In this document: positions 45,160-55,000 of the stretch, one piece after another
Layout of the letters: the number at the start of each line of letters is the position of its first letter
Numbering within the stretch: the first letter of the stretch is position 1
Assembly: GCA_019055375.1 (NCBI GenBank)
Contig: JAHQIW010005530.1
Coordinates: forward strand, 1 to 64,000
DNA from: Parelaphostrongylus tenuis
Taxonomy: Eukaryota > Nematoda > Chromadorea > Rhabditida > Metastrongylidae
DNA: 64,000 bases
Reading direction: 5' to 3'
Notes under the pieces: generated by a model
Database searches by the model: none
What the model was told of the DNA's origin: nothing
What the model saw: only the letters and a program-made list of their open reading frames with translations
Made by a program: the position numbers and the translations under genes

Positions 45160-45372
45160 TTCAAGAGCCATGTGGGCAGTTTAGTCTCATGCCGCGCGAC
45201 GTCAAATCTCGCTAAGCTTAATAGCGACACCGCGCCGCATGAGAAAAGCGGCGCATCTCGTGGGAAAGACAGACACAGACAGCATAACATCCATGCTGTC
45301 TGCGTTTCTCTTCCCACAAGATATGTACGCTGAACTGTCTGCCAACTCTTCTGAAGAGCTCTGGAACGATGG
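45160..45372 (-). repeat. Family E-like repeat
   Basis: Contains GCGCGACGTCAAATCTCGC, TCTCGTGGGAAAGACAGACACAGACAGC and TCCCACAAGA. These are the same building blocks as family E, but rearranged with an internal inverted repeat (CATGCTGTCTGCG). Confidence 0.55.
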
Positions 45373-45903
45373 ACGCGAGGAGACAAACTCTAGTTTTGAA
45401 GACGCATTATCGCCATGAAATGACGGAATATTATTGGAAAGGCTTTACAGAAATGATTTCAGTAAAAAAAAAACTTCTATTTGTTCCATATTACGTCTAT
45501 ATTTCCTATGCTTCAACGAGAAAACTACATCGCTACGAAAGAAACCATACTTTCAGTTGCTACATAACATCTGCTCCTTTTTTTTTCCTTAATCGATGTT
45601 CATATATCTTTTTTATCATGATTGGTATTTTATTAAAGTATTCGATAGCTTAAGAAATGCCGATATTCATACTGAGCTCGGTTTCTAGCTCAACCTTCAT
45701 ACCAAGTTTTACTAATGAGAAAAGATAGTTTTGCTTTCGGAGTGCGTTGTTTCAACTTTATAGCGAGTTTTTCAGTATTTTTGTCTAATTAAAATTTTAT
45801 TATGAGGAAAGTTCATCTCTACGGAAGAATAGAATGTTAATGAACGAACTTTCATAACGTGTCTGGAAGAAAATTACACCCATTTACCCTCTTCCTATGA
45901 GAG

Positions 45904-46022
45904 GAGCTCATGCGGCGCAGTGGTTAGTGGTTAGGAGCTCCGCGTCGGCACGAATGGTCGATGGTTCGATCTCTCGCTCAAGGTTCACCAAGCTATCCAT
46001 CCCTCCGAAGTCTGCTAAGCAG
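45904..46022 (+). repeat. tRNA-derived SINE, family A (truncated)
   Basis: GAGCTCATGCGGCGCAGTGG head, GGTCGATGGTTCGATCTCTCGC B box, TCACCAAGCTATCCATCCCTCCGAAGTC body; the 3' half is missing or diverged. Confidence 0.8.
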
Positions 46023-46927
46023 ACCAGGAAGCTCTCATGTACTGATGGGCCATCCTAAGCCGGCTACACGTGGTCTCCTTGGAGTTATTCGTGGAGATGA
46101 GAACTGGACGAGGTACAGGAAGTCATCTCGAGGGCATAGTGAACTAAAAGGAGTGAGCACAGCAGGTAAAATGACAAAGATTGCGGCAATAAGTAATGTT
46201 CAAAGCTGAGATTGATCAAAAATCCTCAAGCGAGTTCGTTAAAGTGACATTGTATTGCAATCTGCAAAATCATTTTCACCAAACAAGCATTGTTTCGTAT
46301 TTATTTTCGCATGATCTTGTTATTCTCTTTGACTTACAACTTTTCGCTGCTTCTCAGGAACTGGTTGTCCATGCCTAGGGCGTACTACTACTCAATAAAC
46401 GCTATAACTACTACTTCGGAACAGCTTATCAAGAAAAAGACCGCCGAACTCATTTGGTCAGAGTTGTTAACAGAATTCGTTCGAGAGCAGTATACATTCT
46501 CGGCAGAAGCGTGCACGTAGGTATGTCCTACGCCGTTTGAAGTAAAGAAGAGTAATGGCGTTATTGAATGGCTAGCAACTGAATCCCGCGTAATATCGAA
46601 CGCGCAATGACAGATCACCTATCTGATAGCCAAAGTTTTATACGAAAATGATAGAAAATGTAGTGCTGAGAATTCAACGCTAGAGGAGATTGTTTGCCAC
46701 AGCGACAGTTATTGGTCAATAAAAAACTGGGTGAATTGGGAGCGTGGTGACGTGGCCATAAGGTGCCCGTAGGTTTCGGGTTGAAATATGCAACAAAAAG
46801 CAACGTAATGTCGGATGCGATTGTCAAACCATACAACCCGTCCAAAAAACGATTTCCTCTGTCTCATTTCATACAGACAAGACCAAAACTGGCTCTAAAT
46901 AATATTAATTATTTCATAATTAATCCG

Positions 46928-47165
46928 AAACCCCGGCTGACGCAAACGTTTTTGCACACCACTCTACATCATTGGCTTTATTCGATAATATTTTCTCGGG
47001 GGGGGGAGAGGGAAGGAGGGCGTGGCTGTGGGGTCTTGATGCTCGTCACCCTCAACACTCTCTGGCAGTCAAAAAATGAACGCCTTTCGGAACGCCACAG
47101 TCAAGCTATCCTCGAGAATGCAGAGGTGCTCAACTAGTATTCTACGACGCTCAGGATCAAGGTGA
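46928..47165 (+). repeat. Family D tail followed by SINE family B
   Basis: 46928-46992 is a family D 3' end (CCGGCTGACGCAAACGTTTTTGCACACCACTCTACATCATTGG). 47020-47165 is a SINE B body ending in CCTCGAGAATGCAGAGG and TATTCTACGACGCTCAGGATC. A G-rich run separates them. Confidence 0.6.
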
Positions 47166-47169
47166 AAAC

Positions 47170-48285
47170 AAGAATTGAATGCTAGAAGTACTGAGATCGG
47201 TACAGTGAAAAAAAAAACTATGAGGCGGATCAAATAAGGTAATAAGGTAATAATGATAAGTAAGGTGAAAGTGATGCGTTCAGTTGTTGGATTTCAAGAT
47301 TGTTGAGGGAGCGCGTCGAACCAGTACATTGTTAATCAGATGTGATACAAAACATCCAACAAAGGAACCGTCTCTGCAAAATGATCATTCGAGAATAAAT
47401 TGAGTCATTTATTACTAAAACAGGCCAATCCAGGGTTTGTTTAGTCTATCACGAAAGATATTGGGGAGCATATGCAACCACTGAGCAACGCCTGCACTCA
47501 TGAACTCTCAAATACCCTCAAATTTTAGACAACATATGAGGGTGGAAAGCAACATGCTAGTTCTCCTTATCAGGTGCTATTGCTATTGTAAATCAGCAGG
47601 GCTTTGAGAGTATCACAGCAGCCATATCTGAATCAGGTTGGTTGCTAAATCAAAGCAGTATGATCTCGCAATAACTACAGTGTTAATTTTTATGACATAA
47701 AATGTATTCTCTTCAATCAATTTAAGCACAATTTCTATGAAACTGATTTCGCTTACAACAGCAAAGAAACTTCTGATCTAGATTTCTCTGAGAATTTCCA
47801 CACATTAATCATTTGTGACAGAATGTAAAACGCTAGTTACAGAAGCTTTATCATAAAATTATCTCACATATTCGTGAACATAAGCACCTATTCCAATATA
47901 GTATATTTGCAATTTGACCAATGCGTGCCAACTACAATGCATTCTTGTGCATGATTCCAATGGCTCTTGCTTCGGTATGTCAAAAACAGAGTAGCACGAA
48001 GTCACTGCTGATCGTAAAGATTAGCACAAAGTGTCTATGCCTTTGAGGCTTTTTCAAAGCTCATTATATGTAGCATCTGTATAATGGTTAGGTTTTATCG
48101 CGAATATGTTAGAACGAATAGAAATGGGCACAACACGAAACATATATGCACGAAATTACAGTCAGTAGTGCGAAAACTACATGAAAGCTGGCATTCATCT
48201 CGATAACTATAATGTACTCGCTCACCCATGAAAATGCGACTTTAACAAATAATACTTGGCAAGCTCATTTATCTCGTTACAGTGA
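47170..48285. other. Intergenic stretch, unassigned
   Basis: AT-rich; I see no gene or known repeat. Confidence 0.4.
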
Positions 48286-48355
48286 GACAGTCTCACATTA
48301 GCACAGACTCCAAGTGGCAGGTCTTCAATGATTAATTGAAAGACCTGAAACATAC

Positions 48356-48395
48356 GGCTCTGAAGATGGCGAACCTTGCCGAAACGTTACCCAAA
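48356..48395 (+). ncRNA. Hammerhead-ribozyme-like core
   Basis: CTGAAGA at 48360-48366, stem II TGGC...TTGCC with loop (48367-48380), GAAA at 48381-48384, then CGTT and A. Same core order as 7434 and also preceded by TACGGCT. A hairpin lies just upstream (CAGGTCTTCAAT/ATTGAAAGACCTG, about 48319-48347). Probably the end of a non-autonomous Penelope-type element. Confidence 0.55.
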
Positions 48396-48767
48396 ACGAC
48401 TGATGTAATATTCGTGCTGCATTATTAATTGTATTGTTATATGCTTCGCTGATATTCAATAAATAATATCAATAACACCTCGGAGCGGCTAAACAGAAGA
48501 AAATACTGATTTATTCAAACTATGTCGAGGTTAATAGTTAGTCAGTCCTGGGACTTATTGCAAAGTGTTCCAGCCAAATATTTCCGACTAGTGAAACAGA
48601 CCCTGTCTCGTTACACTTTTTTCGTCCATATTGGATTATGCCGATGTAGACACAGCAGCGTTGAGCAGTGGATACTGAACAGGATGCCTTGCTGATTACC
48701 ATGCAGGATGATTCGAACAGTGGTACCGACTTTAATGAATATTAGTACGAAATAGAAATAGGTAGCA

Positions 48768-49236
48768 CGCGCTATGGCCGAGTGGCTGTGATACTCGTCG
48801 CGGCGACCGCGGAGCCGAATCCCACCCTCCCCACCAACACTCGGCAGTCAACAACGAACGCCTTACAGAACACCACAACCAGACTGTCCTCGAGATTGCA
48901 AGAAGACGCGCTCAACTGGTATTCTACGACGCTCAAGATAAAAAATAAAGCTCTCGGCGTTACTCAATCACTGAAGGATGCGCCAAGCATTCGTCTTGGA
49001 ATATCGACTTCCTTTGAGGTGATTTAAGCACATATGGCCTTAACAATGTCTCGCGATGGCCTATCGCTGTATTGAATCAGTGCCGCGTATCCTCCCATAC
49101 AAGCCGAAGACTAGTCTGGTACCAATTTATCGACCCCGTAGGGATGGATGGCTTGGTGAGCCATGAGCGAGAGATCTAACCGGCGACCTTTTGTGCGACG
49201 CAAAGCTCCTCTACCCAATGAGCCACAAGCGCCCTC
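48768..49236. repeat. SINE B (plus) joined head-on to SINE A (minus)
   Basis: 48768-48940 is family B: CTATGGCCGAGTGGCTGTGATACTC head, CAACTGGTATTCTACGACGCTCAAGAT end. 48941-49236 is a full family A copy in reverse: AAAGCTCTCGGCGTT start, complement of the A box near 49225. The two tails abut. Confidence 0.85.
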
Positions 49237-49239
49237 ATC

Positions 49240-50030
49240 GCTCGAAAAGAAAACGAAAAACGGTATGAATGCTAGTAATGGAATCCACGTATGAAAATAA
49301 ACACACTGTGAAGATGGATCTAATTAAGTAAAATGGTGATAGAAATGATTATCCATTACATCTATCATTTTCGTTCACACGACATAACTGATAGTATGGG
49401 AAAGAAATCAGTGTGCTTCATTTTATACTTTTACATGATACTGGTTAGTCTACTTTACTGAAGTTTCCGATTTTTTCAGCATATTTTTAATTGAAGGGTA
49501 ATCGTGTCTGTCATCACAGTATGTCTCTTAGTAGAATCACCTTGTAAGAGAGAGTTCCAAATTTGAATTTCTAGACCCTGTGCGGAATGAACCTGTATCA
49601 CTAGATATATCGTAAAAATCTAATGCTCTTCGCGTCTGTTGAGCAAATAGGGTCCACATAACAGTTCTTATGTATGGAGCAACGAAGGAAAGCTTCACTG
49701 AGAGAGGATGTTTCAGTGACTAATTTTTCACTTTAAAAGAGTTGATGATAGAAATATTATAATTCCTTACCTCCTGCCCGCAGTAACTCAGTAGTTATGT
49801 GCTGGCTTCTTCCACACTGCCAGCATTCAACATTGGTTGGTTAGTTGATTACTGTAGCAGGTATCAAATAACTAAATGAGGTGGGCTGATGTCTTTTCGG
49901 TCGATACGTATCCATTGTACTCACTCACCACAGCTTTGATTTCAGTAATACCAAAATGATATGCTGAGCGCTCTTCTATTGATATGATATAACGGAGGTG
50001 TACTAGCTTACAAATCACTCATTAATATTT
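49240..50030. other. Upstream region of the exon chain at 50034
   Basis: No recognisable repeat family, RNA or exon. Confidence 0.4.
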
Positions 50031-50033
50031 CAG

Positions 50034-50516
50034 TCCACTAATGAGTCGAAACGATTTAAGGAGCGAAGAAGCACGTGAGAAGTATTTTGATATGAATAAC
50101 TATGAAAGCAAGATCTGATCAAAACGGCATAAATTTACAGTAGAAATATGGCGATTTGTAAGCTCAGGAGTATTTAATTCAAAATCTTTTCAGAGCTGGT
50201 CGCGAATTATGCGGTGATGTGCACGTGGAGGTGACGCAGGAAGACAACTCAATGGTATACATGATTGAGGATATCAATACGTGTTTAGCTTATTTTTTGA
50301 ACGTGCCATCTCAAGACATAGAAAAACACCGTACTATTTGTAGATGACAAATGTAGATAATGGAGATTTTGGGGACGTATATAGCGACTTTGAACACGGT
50401 ATGCGATTATCGTCAGTACACATTGCAGTCAATCAGACTTTTGATTTGCAGCAAATGAACTGCGAGTCATGAAAAGAGAACTCTGTCCAGCACATGATCG
50501 AATTTGGAATGAAACG
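50034..50516 (+). CDS. Partial gene of unknown function (four phase-consistent exons)
   Basis: Exons 50034-50074, 50194-50254, 50344-50398, 50452-50516. All have good acceptors (ATTTCAG, TTTTCAG, TTTGTAG, TTTGCAG) and GT donors, and successive phases 2, 0, 1, 0 agree. The joined reading is hydrophilic: it begins STNESKRFKERRST, has an acidic stretch NVDNGDFGDVYSDFEH and ends RELCPAHDRIWNET. The first exon opens after an acceptor, so earlier exons or trans-splicing are implied. A possible next exon follows TTTTCCAG at 52059, giving YDHRSRVIKY-stop in phase 0. That exon overlaps, in another frame, the first seen exon of the hydrolase gene, so these exons may belong to the hydrolase if an indel is present. 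No homologue recognised. Confidence 0.55.
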
Positions 50517-50707
50517 GTAACAAAAAACATTCATGTTAGAGCCCATAGTATTACTATAAAGGCCTTCCGTTCGTTCGAACACTAAAACCATTCGTCGTCT
50601 TTTGAATTCTGACTTTGATTGGATCTCCGTGTGATTGATCAATATTCTTCTTTCATTGATGAATCACATATTTAACGGAATTTTCTCCAAAAAAATCCTA
50701 TTATCGC

Positions 50708-51040
50708 CAATGTTTCGGTGTTTTCGTCCTCATCGGCTACGATGATTCGCGTCGAGTGTCCAAAGCAGTTGTCTCTCGTATGATGCTGTTCGTCGTATCC
50801 GCCATATTGAGGCCAATCGAATCGAGTGGATTACTCGCACGGATGCAGTAGCGTTCACGATTGGAATTGTGTATAAAGGAAAACATTATGGACACTACTT
50901 CATTCGTGCAGTAATCCATTTCAATCGATTCGTTTCAATGCAGTGGCTACGAAGACCAGCCATCGAAGGGCGAACTGCTATGAGCACTCGACGCGAATCA
51001 TCGTGGCTTTAGTGAAGGCAAACTGGCGAAATGTTAACCA
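50708..51040. mobile_element. Foldback element with hammerhead-like cores in both arms
   Basis: Left arm 50708-50845 and right arm 50905-51040 are inverted copies; CGATGATTCGCGTCGAGTG is exact in both. At the outer edge of each arm, reading outwards, there is a hammerhead-like series. Left (minus): CCGATGAG, GGACGAAAACACC, GAAAC. Right (plus): TTTAGTGAAGGCAAACTGGCGAAATG. Both are degraded versions of CTGAWGA, stem II, GAAAC. The length and ends suggest two Penelope-type pseudo-LTRs fused tail-out. Confidence 0.6.
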
Positions 51041-51104
51041 CAGTAGTGGTGTAATCAACTACTGCGGCCAACCGTTCCTCCAGTAGAGAGCAAAAGACTA
51101 TCTA

Positions 51105-51250
51105 AAATCATTTTTCTTTAACCGCCACTTGCGGTTTTATGTTGTATCAATATACCCAATAATGTAGAGTGCTGTGCAAAAACGTTTGCGTCAGCCGCGA
51201 TTCGAACCCAGATCTCACTCTTTCCGGTAGCGCGTGCTGAATCGTTGCAC
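51105..51250 (-). repeat. Family D tRNA-like repeat (minus)
   Basis: TTTAACCGCCACTTGCGGT hairpin, CAATAATGTAGAGTGCTGTGCAAAAACG, then the complement of a B box (GATTCGAACCC) and of the anticodon-side sequence; close to the left arm at 13531. Confidence 0.75.
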
Positions 51251-51424
51251 TTATCTTTTTGAGCTTCTCTTTCTCCATTGTCTGTTGATAAACATGCAAT
51301 TCACTGTACAAAATAGTATACGTTTGCTCTGAGTTCGAACGCATACAAGAGTTGCGGTTATGGCTTTCCGGCTTCTCTTCTGATTTCACTTATACAGTCG
51401 AAAGAATATTTTTGGAAATTCAAA

Positions 51425-51665
51425 ATTTTCAATGTTTTGACTGCTTTTACACAGTCTTATGGTGATTCGAATGTACCTAAGAGAATTGACTGGCGAGCAA
51501 GGATTCGACCTAGGACGGGAGTTGAACCCGCGTTCCACCTTTACAGGAGTGTGTGCTACCAGTGCACCACAGAGGCCACCGTTCACCCACCACTCATTCG
51601 ACATCTCTCTGTCATAGCTGTCAGCCACCAACCTTAAACAGGCTTTGGTCGGGTAAGCAATGTCG
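51425..51665 (-). repeat. Family C tRNA-like repeat (minus)
   Basis: Complement of the family tail (CTAAGAGAATTGACTGGCGAGCAAGG), of the B box (GAGTTGAACCCGC), of the A box (GCTACCAGTGCACCACAGAGGCC) and of the leader (AGCTGTCAGCCACCAACCTTAAACAGG). The most complete family C copy here. Confidence 0.7.
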
Positions 51666-52059
51666 CTCCGTAAATCCAGACAAGGCGACGGCCATTATAC
51701 ATACATAAATCCAAGATTTTCTATGTTAGACTGATTTTTCGCAGTGTTAAGATAATTTTCGCAAATTATGATTTACTATCAGACAACTCGTGCTAGCCAG
51801 GGATGTTCCTAAATGCCGCGCTCCGATGTACTTCGGAAATTTATTCGTTCAATAGGTTCATCTAAGCTGTGCAACAGGGCTGTTTAACATTTATATTCAA
51901 AAACTCAACTAGGAATAATATGCCATCACAAATCCTAGAAAGTTATAGAAATTCAGTACGCCTGTCTGTGTATTTCGAACGTTCGGATCGCCTCTCCCGA
52001 ATCGCATTTACTCTTTTTTCCAAAAAAAAAAAAACTTATTTTCCAGTACGATCATCGAT

Positions 52060-55000
52060 CACGAGTAATCAAATATTGAGTAGAATTTTGCATGCTATCG
52101 CTGGTCTGATGTATATTTTATGTCCTCCATGGCCACCATGGGTGATTAACAAAATAGCGTTTCGAGCTCCACCACGTGGGGAGTATTACTACTTGGTTGG
52201 CGGAAAGGTAAATCTAAAATTCATGTTAATCATTCTATCATCAAATCTTGTACATCCATAATCAACTCCTTTGCAAAAAGGGTGCAAAAAAAATTTGTTG
52301 TTATGAATATAAGGGCGAGATACACAAGATTTTTCCAAGCTGAAATTTTTTTTATTGTGAAATAATGGAATTAGAGATGGAAATGTTTCTTGCAGAAAGA
52401 TCAGCGTCACGTATTCTTCAGTGCCAGAGAAGCACATGGTGCTGAAGATTTACAGATTTGTCTACCACATCTACTAAGCCCGCGTGTGAAGACCATTGAT
52501 ATTTACTACCATATTCTTCGATGTAAGGTAAAATGACATGACTAAATGCTAAAAGAAGCAAAATCGATTCATTCAGAACTGTATAACTTCCTACTTAATA
52601 GCATGTGGTTTGAAGTAGTTTTCTCAGTGAATGTGATAACATATTTCAAGCCTTTCATGAGGTCTGTTATGGTACTTATATCCTATTACACATATGTTTA
52701 GGCTCTTCAGCTTCATTAATAGTGCGGTGCTTTTTAGTCGAATATTAAGGTTTTAATCAATCTATCAGCCATGACCAATCGACTGTTAATCACTACTATG
52801 TTTGGTGTTCGTGTCACTGGACATGTAGTGATTTGTTACCACTGCAATGTGAAGTGATATTTTCACTCACGTGCAGTGTAGCATCGTCTTCGTTGATTCC
52901 TTTATATGTAGGAAGTATATCCCCTTACAAGGAATTTGCTGAAACGGAAGGCACCGTTTTACTGACGAGGCTACAAGGCCGAAATGTCCGTCTACCACTA
53001 TGTAAGTGCCATCACAAACCTCGTGAAAGGCTTAAAATGTGCTATCAGTTTATATATTGTTTCAAATGAGGCCTCTGAAAACAGTCAAATAATAAAAAAG
53101 ATCGTTTACGTACTAGTGACAATGCGAAATTCAGTCAAACATTTCTCTTATGTATAGACATCAGAAGGGAATGATATGTAAAAAATGCTGATTGATTTGT
53201 TTAGTAAACGTTTATCAACTCAGTATAGACGACCTCATCCGCCATGAAGCTTTGAAACTCACCCTGACTATTTACTTCCATAGCATCTTGAAAAAAGGAA
53301 GAAAAGCCGAACTTTTATTGTTAAGAGACGGGAATTTTTATTTTCCACTGAATTTCCAACTCATTAAAAAGCTGAACTCTGATGAAAATCGAAAATGAAC
53401 TTGTTTCTTAGAGCACTGCAGCACTAAAAACAAATTTTTGTTTCACGCTCGCATTTATATTTTGTAGGACACGACTCATTCACTACTAGCAATCATTAGA
53501 TAATGTAAATCTCAAAAATTTCAAAAATGTAACTGTTTTTCAAGACCGATCATCCATAAACTCGTCATCCTTCAGTGATTTCTTATTTTCTTCTTCAGTT
53601 ATATACGGGGTTTTATAACACAGTTCATCCATGTAGCTAACGTTTCGACAGTTTCATTTTCTTCAGAGCCTGGAATGATTAGGTTGTCCACAATCTAGTC
53701 AGCCTTACATCTTTATTACTCTTTTAGAAAAAATCAGTAGACTCACTAATCAGTCGCATCAAGCACTAAATGAACTTCTAGCATACTCACCGCTTTTATA
53801 GGCCTTTCAGTGGGTTATTCGAGTGGAGATCAGCGAGCAGAGATCACACAGACTCGCTATGTACCTCCTGCGACAAAGCAATTCTTATATACTAACCCCT
53901 GGCACGAGTGATTACGAGGCATTTCTCGCTGCGGTTCATAGCCGGATTTTATATATTAATTTGAAAAGCTTTCAAAATCTACCACGCTAATGTCTTTCTC
54001 TCTCTGCGCAAGAATGATGACTTCTACTTCATAAAATATGTCGTTAATTTTCCGCGTCCTATGCGTGACTAGCGGGGTACTAGGTTAAGGTGTTCTCTTA
54101 TGAGGACACAAAGTGTCCTACCAGTTTAGCCAATGTATTTTTCGCCGCACGCTTTACCGTGATAAACTGTGCCTATGCTCATGCACTCACAGTCTCTAAT
54201 GTTAAGGCATATCTGGTACTGTTTACTGTACAGAGACGATCTTTTAAACGGTTGCGAACTAATTGGTGCCTCAGAGCCAGAGTACATAAAATTCAGCTAT
54301 GAGATACATGAAGATAACCGGCTCCATTTCGTGACTGTGCAAATCAGTCTATCCTAAAATGGCTACATTACGAAGTGATACCGAAAGCAGGGTAACAAAA
54401 ATCCATGGTTCATTACCTCTTCCCTCACCTCTCACATAGAAGGAAGGCGTTAGTAAAAGAACATAGTCAGAGGAGCCTCCGGTGTATGCAATGGAAAGAG
54501 AGCGGAGAGTAGATTTCGATCCGTTAATCATCTCTTTTTTCAAATGAGAAAAGTACAGCCATAAAACGTTACCTGAGAGAAGCAGATTTAGAAAAATTGA
54601 AAGCAATTATGGAATACACCCGAACACTCTGAGGTGCCAATTAGTTGGCAATTTCCTATACGACCTACAGTGAAACAACACCAAATATGCTCTAACACTA
54701 AAGACGGTGATTGCATGAACATAGGTACATTTTACTTAATCACTTGCAAAGCATGCGGGGAAATACACATTGATAAAATAGGTAGGTCAATTGATGTTTG
54801 CATAAAAGAACACTTAGATGACAAGCCTCATACTAAATCAAACACCACGCTAGCCACGCATAAGTCACAGAGGAATATCAAAGTAGATTTCAACATAGAA
54901 ATCACCTCTCTTGTGCATGAACATAAAGCATCAGTTCGAGTGGTTCTGAAGCGTTTTGGATTAATATTAACAATCTAAACATAACTACAAAGAGAAATGT

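Noticed and set aside
46763..47137. 124-codon plus-strand frame
   Set aside because: Crosses a family D tail and a SINE B copy; no splice sites, start context or homology.
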